Assembly: GCA_008012175.1 (NCBI GenBank)
Contig: SSEF01000009.1
Coordinates: 1 to 36,892 of the forward strand
Length of the DNA stretch: 36,892 bases
Direction of reading: 5' to 3'
Source of the DNA: Candidatus Moraniibacteriota bacterium
GTDB lineage: Bacteria; Patescibacteriota; Minisyncoccia; Moranbacterales; UBA1568
Below are positions 1 through 7,919 of this stretch, piece by piece. A program made the translations under genes and the position numbers. The notes beneath the pieces were generated by a model that did no database searches, was not told where the DNA came from, and was given only the letters and a program-made list of their open reading frames with translations. How positions within the stretch are numbered: the stretch's first letter is position 1; each line of letters begins with the position of its first letter.

Positions 1-310
1 CCCGGCCGCGAGAGATCGAGACGCCTTCGCGCCTGAGCCGAGCGGTTTTCGCTACAGCCCCGCCAAAAGCATAGTCCCCGTCTGATCCGTCCGAACGCAC
101 GACTCGATGGCAGGGTACGTCGCGATAGCAGTTTTGCGCCATCGCCGTCCCGACCGCTCGCGCCGCGCTAGGGACGCCAGCCCGCGCCGCGACTTCCCCA
201 TATGTCAAAACGCTGCCTTCAGGAATGCTCGCGACAACCCGGTAGACGGCCTGACGAAAGGGAGAGAGGTCCTTTCCTTCTCTATAGCTCGTTTCAGTCG
301 GGACGCGCAT
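1..310 (-). CDS. Methylated-DNA--[protein]-cysteine S-methyltransferase (Ogt/AGT family), 3' end truncated by window edge
   Basis: Manual translation from ATG at 310 (absent from ORF track because there is no in-window stop): MRVPTETSYREGKDLSPFRQAVYRVVASIPEGSVLTYGEVAARAGVPSAARAVGTAMAQNCYRDVPCHRVVRSDGSDGDYAFGG...; PCHRV active-site motif and winged-helix region of the AGT family. Confidence 0.9.
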   Translation of the reverse strand, partial: MRVPTETSYREGKDLSPFRQAVYRVVASIPEGSVLTYGEVAARAGVPSAARAVGTAMAQNCYRDVPCHRVVRSDGSDGDYAFGGAVAKTARLRREGVSISRGR

Positions 311-352
311 AATCGAACAAGAGTAGCGTTCGGAAGCCAGGTTCCGTCTGTA

Positions 353-1162
353 TTAGTCTTCCTCGAACGCCTGTTTCAGTTCGGCATTGGCGAGCGCGAG
401 GTCGGTCTGACACGTCTTCAGAGCGGTCGCGACACGCGACTTCCGGACCTCGACGCGCTTCTTCGCCTCTTCTTGTAGCCCTTCGGCAGCCTTCTTGTCA
501 TTGGCCAGCTTGGTCCGAGCGGCGGCGAGATCTCCCTTGAAATTCGAGAGAAGGGTCGCCGTGGACAATCCGTCAGCACAGCCCGTCTCGAGCCTGGCGA
601 CTGCTGCCGCAACTGACGACCGGAACGCGTCACGAGCTGATTGCATCGCCGCCTTTCGCTTCGTAACAAGCGCATCAGTCTCTGTCCGGAAGTCGAGGAT
701 AGCCGCATCAATAGCCGCACGACGATCGTCGACCGCCTCCTCTACTCGTTCTTGATAGTCTTCGACCGCATCTTCTTCGTTATCGCCATCGGCACGGAGC
801 GCGAGACGCGTATACCATTCGCCGCGCAGCTGATCGGCCTCTGAACGCGCTTCCTCCAGCTTTGCGTCGCGCTCGTTACGTCCATTCTCGAGGTCCTCAG
901 GAAGCGCATCGAGATATGCCGCGACGGCTGACTCTTTTTCAGCGAGCCTCGACTCAATTTGCGATTTCGTTTCAGCGAACGCCGAACAAAAGGCTTCAGT
1001 GTTCGGAAGTTTCACCGGGTATTTCAGTTTGAGCTCAGAAACTTTCGGCTGAACGGATTGAACTACGCTCGTGACGAGGTCGAGCGGCGCAGCCGAAGCC
1101 GCTGCCGGGAAAACAGCGAGGGCAATCGACGGTACTAAAAGACTAATAACTCGCTTCATCAT
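353..1162 (-). CDS. Secreted coiled-coil protein, copy 2 of a duplicated module
   Basis: N-terminal signal peptide (MMKRVISLLVPSIALAVFPAAASA), then charged helical protein with Cys residues; similar to 1591..2475. Confidence 0.85.
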   Translation of the reverse strand: MMKRVISLLVPSIALAVFPAAASAAPLDLVTSVVQSVQPKVSELKLKYPVKLPNTEAFCSAFAETKSQIESRLAEKESAVAAYLDALPEDLENGRNERDAKLEEARSEADQLRGEWYTRLALRADGDNEEDAVEDYQERVEEAVDDRRAAIDAAILDFRTETDALVTKRKAAMQSARDAFRSSVAAAVARLETGCADGLSTATLLSNFKGDLAAARTKLANDKKAAEGLQEEAKKRVEVRKSRVATALKTCQTDLALANAELKQAFEED

Positions 1163-1520
1163 AGCTCGTTCCTAATTGCTCCATCACGACGGCCCCATCC
1201 ATGAAACTCTCGCTCTCGCCAGCGTACTCAGCCTCGAGCGCGCCCTCATCGCCCGTGGCTGTCGCTTCGATTTCAGCCATGAGGTTGGCGATCGCCTCAG
1301 CGTCCGACCCGAGATCGGCATCATCTGTTTTGTCAGGAGATGAGAGATTTGTCTCGTCAGCCGTTTCGCCTTGACTCGCCGGCATCGATTGGACCGATGC
1401 CGGTACAACTGACGCGGACCGTTTCAGGCTCCATCCATAATACGCGGCCACGCCAAAGACGCAGACGGCAACGACAGCGATAAGCGCGATCCAGGAACGT
1501 TTCATAGGGTTAGTATACAC
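1143..1520 (-). CDS. Small acidic protein with one N-terminal TM helix
   Basis: TM segment WIALIAVVAVCVFGVAAYYGW then Asp/Glu-rich tail; overlaps start of the downstream coiled-coil gene. Confidence 0.75.
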   Translation of the reverse strand: MYTNPMKRSWIALIAVVAVCVFGVAAYYGWSLKRSASVVPASVQSMPASQGETADETNLSSPDKTDDADLGSDAEAIANLMAEIEATATGDEGALEAEYAGESESFMDGAVVMEQLGTSYDEASY

Positions 1521-1590
1521 TCTCCTCGGAAGAGATGAAAAAGCCCGCGGCTCTACGGGCCAATCGGGCTTTTCTTGAAATGACAGCGGG

Positions 1591-2475
1591 CTATTTGCTG
1601 TCGCTTCCCATGGCAGCCCGGAGCTTTTCCGCAGCCGCTTTCACGGTCGACTTGAACGTATCGATCGCTGATTCAATCGCCTTCTTGCGGGTCTCGGCGA
1701 GTGCCTTCACATCGTCACGGATCTTGTCGATCGAGGAGCGATCCTCCTTGAGGGCCTCGCGAGCCGTCTTCATCGCCGCCTGATACTCGGACATGACCGT
1801 CTTCGGATCGACATCGGCCTCGCAGTCGCTCTTGGCCTTGGCCGCGGCCGCATCAGCAGCTGACTTGAACTTCGAGTATGCATCCGCTCCGCCGCTCTTC
1901 CTCGAGGCAACGAGCGCATCGACAGCCGAACGGAAATCTTCGATCGCCTTGTCGACGGCCACGCGACGCGTCTCTACAGCAGCATCGACAGTTTTCTTGA
2001 ACTCGGCAACAGCAGCCTTTTCGGCATCAGTATCAGCCTTTTCATCGAGCTTGGCATAGAGCGCGGTGCGGCGCTCATCCTGAGTGTCGCGCTTCCCGTC
2101 GAGCCACTCGTCGCGATCATCACGACGGTCGGTCCGGCGGCTCGTACGGTTTTCGATCCGCTCCTTCGCATTGTCGGCACGATCGCCCATGCGCTCGTCC
2201 TTGTTGTCGAGCCGCTCAGTGAAGCGAGCGCAGAAAGCGTCCTGGCGTTCATCTTTCCGCTCTTCTTTCTTCTCTTCCCAATTCGCCTTCCGCTCTTCCA
2301 TGGCGGCATTGCGCTCCTCCATCCGCGCCTTGGCTTGTTCGGCACGCTGGGTAAATCGGGTGTTGGCATTCCCCGTCTCGGCCGAGGCCATGAGCGGCGA
2401 CCCGAGGACGGCCGCGAGCGAGAGCGCTGACAAAATGCGTTTCGAGACGATTGTATTCATACGTAAAGCAATCAA
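1591..2475 (-). CDS. Secreted coiled-coil protein, copy 1 of a duplicated module
   Basis: Signal peptide then Arg/Glu/Lys-rich helical protein (AFCARFTERLDNKDERMGDRADNAKERIENR...); one Cys near the N-terminus and one mid-protein. Confidence 0.85.
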   Translation of the reverse strand: MIALRMNTIVSKRILSALSLAAVLGSPLMASAETGNANTRFTQRAEQAKARMEERNAAMEERKANWEEKKEERKDERQDAFCARFTERLDNKDERMGDRADNAKERIENRTSRRTDRRDDRDEWLDGKRDTQDERRTALYAKLDEKADTDAEKAAVAEFKKTVDAAVETRRVAVDKAIEDFRSAVDALVASRKSGGADAYSKFKSAADAAAAKAKSDCEADVDPKTVMSEYQAAMKTAREALKEDRSSIDKIRDDVKALAETRKKAIESAIDTFKSTVKAAAEKLRAAMGSDSK

Positions 2476-2478
2476 TGG

Positions 2479-2781
2479 TTAGTTCCCCTCTTCGATATCG
2501 GACAGCTCATCCTCAGTAAAGGCTGAGAGATCATCGCGATCGGCGATCGCTTCATCGATGAGATCGTCGGCCGCTGTATCCGGATTCACCGCTGTCGGCA
2601 AAGGAGCAGTCACGGTCGACGGTGCGGTCGTCTTTTCTGTGCCCATGGATGGCTTGGATCGGACCATATCATCGCCAGTGTTCGGCTCCCGTCGCATCGC
2701 GAACTGGGAGTAAATGACTGCGAGAATCACCATGATGAGAAACAGGGCGAATCCGAAGCCGAGTATTCTTCTCGGTATCAT
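2479..2781 (-). CDS. Small acidic protein with one N-terminal TM helix
   Basis: ILGFGFALFLIMVILAVIYSQF TM segment, acidic C-terminus; 3 bp upstream of 1591..2475. Confidence 0.75.
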   Translation of the reverse strand: MIPRRILGFGFALFLIMVILAVIYSQFAMRREPNTGDDMVRSKPSMGTEKTTAPSTVTAPLPTAVNPDTAADDLIDEAIADRDDLSAFTEDELSDIEEGN

Positions 2782-2949
2782 ATGTTTTTGTTAGGTAAGC
2801 TTACGTTGGTTACTACGCGCGACCCGGCTGCCCGGACGCGTTTCATCCTCAGTATAGCACCTCACTGAGGGGTAGCGGCTTGCAAACGATAGGAGGAGGG
2901 AGTATGTTCGAAGCATTCGCGTGGTCCCTTACCATCCATGGAGGTCGCC

Positions 2950-3360
2950 ATGAGCAAGGCCATGACACTCTTCAGTCGTCCCCTCGCGGCAAGCGCTGTC
3001 GCCCCGGACGAAACCTATGAAGTTTCGCTCCTGAAGAAGCTCCCCCGTTATCAGCCCGACACGGGGACGGTATCCGTCATCGAACACGAGTGGGTGTACA
3101 GCACGATCGTCTCAGCTGTGGCACCCGGGCTTGCAGTCTACGAAGCGCTCCACGAGTACTTCGCCTGGCGGCTCGCGAAAAAGTGGCAGACGCGAAGGCG
3201 CCTCCTCACCCGACGCGATCTGACCCTCGTCGATCTCTTCGCCAGGGATTTGGCCGAGTCAGCGATGCGCCGAGCCGGGACACCGAGCCAGATGATCCAT
3301 GCGATCGTCACCCCTTGGGAACCGGGCTGCATCACGCTCCACTTCCTGGCGCGCCCATGA
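2950..3360 (+). CDS. Hypothetical protein
   Basis: ORF 2938..3360; start at 2950 (MSKAMTLFSRPL...) preferred because of ggagg at proper spacing; codon-like composition, followed by a terminator. Confidence 0.65.
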   Translation: MSKAMTLFSRPLAASAVAPDETYEVSLLKKLPRYQPDTGTVSVIEHEWVYSTIVSAVAPGLAVYEALHEYFAWRLAKKWQTRRRLLTRRDLTLVDLFARDLAESAMRRAGTPSQMIHAIVTPWEPGCITLHFLARP

Positions 3361-3383
3361 GGTGCCGAGTCAGGACCAGTTTC

Positions 3384-3418
3384 CCCGACCGCGCTATGCT
3401 GGCCGGGTTTTCTTTTTT
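3384..3418 (+). terminator. Rho-independent terminator overlapping the convergent uvrB 3' end
   Basis: cccgacc-gcgctatgct-ggccggg stem (one mismatch) followed by tttcttttttcc. Confidence 0.6.
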
Positions 3419-5445
3419 CCTTTTCCGCCGTCGAGCTGCGCTTCGAGCGCGCGGATCTCGTCGCGGAGGATGGCGGCCGTCTCGAAATCGAGAAGTTTTA
3501 CCGCCGCCTTCATCTCACGCTCCTTGGCGCGGATGATTCTAGCCGGATCCTTGGCAAATCCCTTCGCGTCGAGCGCGAGCGATACCGCGACCGCCTTGTC
3601 ATGCTCGCTCTGCAGCTTTTCAGTGATGTCATGGATGTTCTTGCGAATCGTCTGTGGGGTGATGCCGTGCTCGGCATTGTAGGCGATCTGGAGCGCTCGG
3701 CGCCGCGCCGTCTCGGACAGCGCATAGTCGATCGACCCTGTCACCTGGTCAGCATAGAGCGTCACGCGGCCGAGGACATTGCGCGCCGCGCGGCCGATAA
3801 TCTGGATGAGCGATGTCTCGGAGCGGAGAAATCCTTCTTTGTCCGCATCGAGAATACCGATGAAGGTCACTTCGGGGAGATCCAGCCCTTCACGCAGGAG
3901 ATTCACGCCGACCAGTACGTCGAACTCGCCCTTGCGGAACCGGGTGAGCACCTTGATGCGATCGATCGTCTTCACGTCGCTATGGAGGTACTCGGCTTTC
4001 ACCTCTTTTTCTTTCAGATACTGCGCGAGATCTTCAGCCATCTTTTTCGTCAGAGTCGTAGCAATGACGCGACCGCCCTGCTTCACCTCTTTCTCCGCTT
4101 CCGCGATGAAGTCTCCGATCTGTCCGGGATAGTCCCCATCCGCCCGAATACCGCGGACCGTGACCTCGGGATCAAGGAGCCCAGTCGGACGGATCACCTG
4201 CTCGACGATTTCCGTACTCACCTCGCGCTCATAATCGGCAGGCGTAGCTGAAGTAAAGATGACCGATCCGACGCGTTCCTGAAATTCTTCGTACCGGAGC
4301 GGACGGTTGTCGAGCGCCGACGGCAATCGGAAACCGAACTCGACGAGCGTTTTCTTCCGGGCCTGATCGCCGTTGTACATGCCCCGGAGCTGGGGCAGGG
4401 TCACGTGCGACTCGTCGATAATGGTCAGAAAATCCGGCGTCCCGTCGGGAAGATGCGGAAAATAGGAAAGGAGCGTCTCAGGTGGCTCACCTGCTGCCTT
4501 GCCCGAGAGATGCCGCGAGTAGTTCTCGATCCCCGAGCAGTAGCCGATCTCGTCGATCATCGCGAGGTCGTAGTGAGTGCGCCGTTTCAGCCGCTCCGCT
4601 TCGAGGAGCTTCCCTTCCTGCTGAAACTTCGCGAGCTGCTCCCCGAGCTCCTCGCGGATGGTGACGAGCGCGCGTTCCTTCTTGTCGTCGTCGGTGATGA
4701 AATGCTTGGTCGGAAACAGAATGATCGCTTCCTCCTCGCGGAGAATCGCCTGCGAGACCGGATCGATTTTGGTGATAGCCACGATCCGATTGCCACCGAG
4801 CTCGATGGAATAGATGAATTTCTCAGAAATCGGCATCACCTCGATCCGGTTGCCAATCGAGCGAAAGTGTCCCGGCAGAATATCGGCATTCGTCCGCTCG
4901 AAGAAAATCGCGATGAGGCGGCGCATGAGCGCCTCGCGCGTGACTTCCTCCCCAACTGCCAGTCGGATATTTTCACGGAGGTACTCCTCGGGACTGCCGA
5001 GGCCATAGATGCACGAAACGCTCGCGACGATGATCACATCTTTCCGAGTCAGGAGCGATTGGGTCGAGGCATGACGGAGCCGATCGATCTCTTCGTTGAT
5101 GGACGCGTCTTTCTCGATATAGGTATCCGTCACCGGCATATACGCCTCAGGCTGATAGAAGTCATAGTATGAGACGAAATAATGCACGGCTGCATCTGGG
5201 AGGAACTCCTCGAATTCTTGGGCGAGCTGGGCGGCGAGCGTCTTGTTATGAGCGATGACGAGCGCGGGCTTGCCGATATTCGCGATCGTGTTCGCCATCG
5301 TGAACGTCTTGCCGGACCCCGTCACGCCGAGGAGCGTCTGGAACCGGCTCCCCCGCCCGAGACCGGCCGTGAGCGCAGCAATGGCCTTCGGCTGATCGCC
5401 AGCTGGCGGCCAATCGGATTTGAGCTGAAAGGGAGACTGATGCAT
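3394..5445 (-). CDS. uvrB: Excinuclease ABC subunit UvrB
   Basis: LLGVTGSGKTFTMAN Walker A, helicase motifs (DESHVTLPQLRGMYNGD, QIIGRAARN), C-terminal UVR domain. Confidence 0.98.
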   Translation of the reverse strand: MHQSPFQLKSDWPPAGDQPKAIAALTAGLGRGSRFQTLLGVTGSGKTFTMANTIANIGKPALVIAHNKTLAAQLAQEFEEFLPDAAVHYFVSYYDFYQPEAYMPVTDTYIEKDASINEEIDRLRHASTQSLLTRKDVIIVASVSCIYGLGSPEEYLRENIRLAVGEEVTREALMRRLIAIFFERTNADILPGHFRSIGNRIEVMPISEKFIYSIELGGNRIVAITKIDPVSQAILREEEAIILFPTKHFITDDDKKERALVTIREELGEQLAKFQQEGKLLEAERLKRRTHYDLAMIDEIGYCSGIENYSRHLSGKAAGEPPETLLSYFPHLPDGTPDFLTIIDESHVTLPQLRGMYNGDQARKKTLVEFGFRLPSALDNRPLRYEEFQERVGSVIFTSATPADYEREVSTEIVEQVIRPTGLLDPEVTVRGIRADGDYPGQIGDFIAEAEKEVKQGGRVIATTLTKKMAEDLAQYLKEKEVKAEYLHSDVKTIDRIKVLTRFRKGEFDVLVGVNLLREGLDLPEVTFIGILDADKEGFLRSETSLIQIIGRAARNVLGRVTLYADQVTGSIDYALSETARRRALQIAYNAEHGITPQTIRKNIHDITEKLQSEHDKAVAVSLALDAKGFAKDPARIIRAKEREMKAAVKLLDFETAAILRDEIRALEAQLDGGKGKKKTRPA

Positions 5446-5475
5446 AGAGGTAGGCCGAAAGTATATCCGAGGACG

Positions 5476-6171
5476 CTATTTCTGAGAAGTCAGGCCGGAT
5501 AGCCAGGCCGCCAGCCGACGATAGAGATGAAGGCCGCGTCGACGATGCACATAGAGAAAGACGAGGCCGCCGAGGATGAGCATCGTGAGGAGCGCACCGA
5601 CACCGAAACGGATGCGCTCGACATCCATGAAGAAGGCACGGAGCGCGCGAACGCCGTAGTACCCAGCAAAGGCGTAGAAGAGATCTTTGCAGAAATTGCC
5701 CGCATACGAGGCGATAAGAAAGACGCGGGTCCGGATCCGGACGACACCAGCCGCGATCGAAACGAGAATGGTCGGAACGAATGGAATGACGCGAAGCATA
5801 AAGAGGAGTGCACCGTCACGCCAGGGGCTGCCATTGAATTTTTGCCCGATACGCTCGACATCAGCATGAGCGAGCCCGAGGTAGCGACCGAACCGACCGA
5901 CGACGACATCTTCAAGCTTGTCACCAAGCGTGTAATAGATGAAAGATCCGATGAGCTTGCCGATGTTGCCGAGGATCACGAGCCAGACAAGAAAGAAGGT
6001 TGTCCGCCCCTCGAGCTGAGCAAAAAAGCCTGCCGTCGTCATCACGAGCATCGACGGAATCGGCGCGACTATTTCCTCGGCCAGCGCTCCAAAGAACGCA
6101 AACAACTCGAGCGGGACGATCGCCGCCAATTCTCGGATACCCGTCTCAATCTCGCGAAGCCAGAGATGCAT
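5476..6171 (-). CDS. DedA/SNARE-associated family membrane protein
   Basis: Multi-TM; FFGALAEEIVAPIPSMLVMTTAGFFA and RVIPFVPTILVSIAAGVVR motifs characteristic of DedA. Confidence 0.85.
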   Translation of the reverse strand: MHLWLREIETGIRELAAIVPLELFAFFGALAEEIVAPIPSMLVMTTAGFFAQLEGRTTFFLVWLVILGNIGKLIGSFIYYTLGDKLEDVVVGRFGRYLGLAHADVERIGQKFNGSPWRDGALLFMLRVIPFVPTILVSIAAGVVRIRTRVFLIASYAGNFCKDLFYAFAGYYGVRALRAFFMDVERIRFGVGALLTMLILGGLVFLYVHRRRGLHLYRRLAAWLSGLTSQK

Positions 6172-6185
6172 GCCGAAAGAAGATG

Positions 6186-6509
6186 CTAGAGCGCCCGATT
6201 GAACGCATCGTCAATGCGGTCGAGGTCTTTGTGCTCGAGACCGAGCTTGGCCGCATCCTCGCGAAGCTCGCCCATGAATTCCTCCTTTTCACGGAGATTC
6301 ATGCCGCGAGACAGTCCCTGCTGATCCATATGGCCCTCGGCCGCCGCTTCGACAATGGCGCGCTCACGCTCATTGAGTCCTTCGCGGCGGAGACGACCGA
6401 GGACGTCTTTTTCGAGCTCACGCTTGGTCACATGGCCATAGGCGCGCGGGGTTACGCCAGATGAAGAGACAGATGGCTTTGGCTTGGAACTCGGGAAAAA
6501 AAGAGACAT
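6186..6509 (-). CDS. Hypothetical protein
   Basis: ORF 6186..6602; internal start MSLFFPSSKPKPSVSS at 6509 is more plausible (upstream part holds promoter-like sequence). Confidence 0.65.
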   Translation of the reverse strand: MSLFFPSSKPKPSVSSSGVTPRAYGHVTKRELEKDVLGRLRREGLNERERAIVEAAAEGHMDQQGLSRGMNLREKEEFMGELREDAAKLGLEHKDLDRIDDAFNRAL

Positions 6510-6567
6510 ATTGTTTAGACGCATTAATGTGACTGACGATTCTATTCTACACCCTTTTGGCTTTCCA

Positions 6568-6596
6568 TAGACATTTCCCTGGCTTTTCCGTATAAT
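6568..6596 (+). promoter_or_regulatory. Sigma-70-type promoter for the tRNA cluster
   Basis: TAGACA (6568-6573) - 17 nt - TATAAT (6591-6596), 20 bp before tRNA-Ala. Confidence 0.75.
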
Positions 6597-6615
6597 CGCC
6601 ATTGACGTTACATCT

Positions 6616-6688
6616 GGGCCGTTAGCTTAGTTGGTAGAGCGCCGCGTTTGCAACGCGGAGGTCGCCGGTTCGAATCCGGCACGGTCCA
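6616..6688 (+). tRNA. tRNA-Ala (TGC)
   Basis: Cloverleaf by eye: acceptor gggccgt/acggtcc, anticodon loop tttgcaa, TTCGAAT T-loop; CCA not encoded. Confidence 0.93.
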
Positions 6689-6776
6689 CCGGGGAAAAGA
6701 AACGATAGATCCCTTGAAAGAGGGCTGGGGCTTGATTGTTTCCGCCAGCTATTGTAGGATTCAGGGGCTTTTCAGC

Positions 6777-6850
6777 GGGTGATTAGCTCAGGTGGTTAGA
6801 GCGCGACACTGATAATGTCGAGGTCCCAAGTTCGAGTCTTGGATCACCCA
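6777..6850 (+). tRNA. tRNA-Ile (GAT)
   Basis: Acceptor gggtgat/atcaccc, anticodon loop ctgataa. Confidence 0.93.
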
Positions 6851-6875
6851 CAGGAGCCAGTCTCCACCAAAATAC

Positions 6876-6949
6876 AGCGGGGTAGAGCAGTCTGGCAGCT
6901 CGCTTGGCTCATAACCAAGAGGTCGGTGGTTCAAATCCACCCCCCGCAA
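6876..6949 (+). tRNA. Initiator tRNA-fMet (CAT)
   Basis: A11:U24 pair in D stem, 1:72 mismatch (A:A), anticodon loop ctcataa, TTCAAAT T-loop. Confidence 0.88.
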
Positions 6950-7051
6950 CAAATAACAGCCATCAGCAGGTGACAGATACTGTGGCATCTCTCCCCTTGC
7001 TCTTCGCGTTATTTCCGCGCTATGCGCCGCGGCACAGCAGGTCGCATCCCC

Positions 7052-7128
7052 GCCAGGGTAGCTCAGTTGGTTAGAGCACGGGACTCATAAGCCCGGGGTC
7101 GAGAGTTCGAATCTCTCCCCTGGTACCA
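7052..7128 (+). tRNA. tRNA with CAT anticodon (elongator Met or lysidine-modified Ile2; not resolved)
   Basis: Acceptor gccaggg/ccctggt, anticodon loop ctcataa, T arm gagagTTCGAATctctc, encoded CCA. Confidence 0.88.
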
Positions 7129-7162
7129 GGCGTTCTGAATAAAATAGTGAACGAAACAGTGT

Positions 7163-7585
7163 ATGACATTCGAAATGCCGACTGCGATACAGCCGAAACG
7201 CGAAAGACCGGCTTCGGAAACTCTCAGGAAAGGATTGCTTGAGGCGGGAGAGGTCACGTTTCGGGATATACCGGCCGATCGCTCTGGATCACCCTTCCGA
7301 GATACTCACGAATCCCCCGTAGCCCGGAAATCGTGGGGTGAAATCGTAGGAGCTAACGAAAGAGACCCGAATCTAGAGGCGGCATTTGAAAGCCTGGTGA
7401 AAGAAAGTGGGGTTTCTCGTGAGGCATTGGATCAAATGAGTTCCGATACTGACACAAAAGCCCTTATGAAAAATTTGGCGAGAGAATACCTGGAAACATG
7501 GAGAAGTACCGCAAGTGACACTCCGAGAAGGGCTGAAACGGTACGGGAAAAGTTCCGAAATGCAGTGAAAAGTCGTTTACAATAG
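7163..7585 (+). CDS. Hypothetical protein encoded between tRNA genes
   Basis: 140-aa ORF filling the gap between tRNA(CAT) and tRNA-Asp. Confidence 0.6.
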   Translation: MTFEMPTAIQPKRERPASETLRKGLLEAGEVTFRDIPADRSGSPFRDTHESPVARKSWGEIVGANERDPNLEAAFESLVKESGVSREALDQMSSDTDTKALMKNLAREYLETWRSTASDTPRRAETVREKFRNAVKSRLQ

Positions 7586-7611
7586 GCAATAGAAGTGGAG
7601 AAGCAAAACAC

Positions 7612-7685
7612 GGGGGCGTAGCTCAGCTGGTTAGAGCGTCTGCCTGTCACGCAGAAGGTCACGGGTTCGAGTCCCGCCGTCCCCG
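7612..7685 (+). tRNA. tRNA-Asp (GTC)
   Basis: Acceptor gggggcg/cgtcccc, anticodon loop ctgtcac, TTCGAGT T-loop. Confidence 0.93.
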
Positions 7686-7707
7686 CTCAAATAGAGATCG
7701 TATCAAT

Positions 7708-7851
7708 ATGTTCACTGTGAGGGATTTCTTCCGCTCCGTCGTCCTCGGTGTCCTCGTCGGCTGGCTTCTCGTATCCATTCACGATCCGACACACAAGCGC
7801 TTCGACTTCAAGGTGACTGACGCTATCTTTATAGAACGGACTATAGGATAG
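7708..7851 (+). CDS. 47-aa single-TM microprotein (not in ORF track)
   Basis: Manual translation MFTVRDFFRSVVLGVLVGWLLVSIHDPTHKRFDFKVTDAIFIERTIG*; hydrophobic segment; terminator follows stop. Confidence 0.6.
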   Translation: MFTVRDFFRSVVLGVLVGWLLVSIHDPTHKRFDFKVTDAIFIERTIG

Positions 7852-7867
7852 GCGCGGTTGCGAAGAA

Positions 7868-7899
7868 TAAAAAAAAAACGGCCGGCCGGCCGCTTTTTT
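7868..7899. terminator. Bidirectional intrinsic terminator
   Basis: A-tract, cggccggccggccg palindrome (7879-7892), then cttttttta; lies between convergent genes. Confidence 0.75.
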
Positions 7900-7919
7900 A
7901 TCGGAGAGCCGCTCGCCCC

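Noticed and set aside
107-478. 123-aa plus-strand ORF at the left end
   Set aside because: Antisense to the alkyltransferase (clear AGT motif on the minus strand) and to the 3' end of 353..1162; low-complexity Arg-rich translation.
4405-5172. 255-aa plus-strand ORF
   Set aside because: Antisense to uvrB, whose protein is unmistakable.
5527-6189. 220-aa plus-strand ORF
   Set aside because: Antisense to the DedA gene; highly charged translation without recognisable features.
6788-7257. Minus-strand ORFs with RGVDLNHRPLGYEPSEL / GRDSNSRPRAYESRAL
   Set aside because: Classic spurious translations of antisense tRNA genes.
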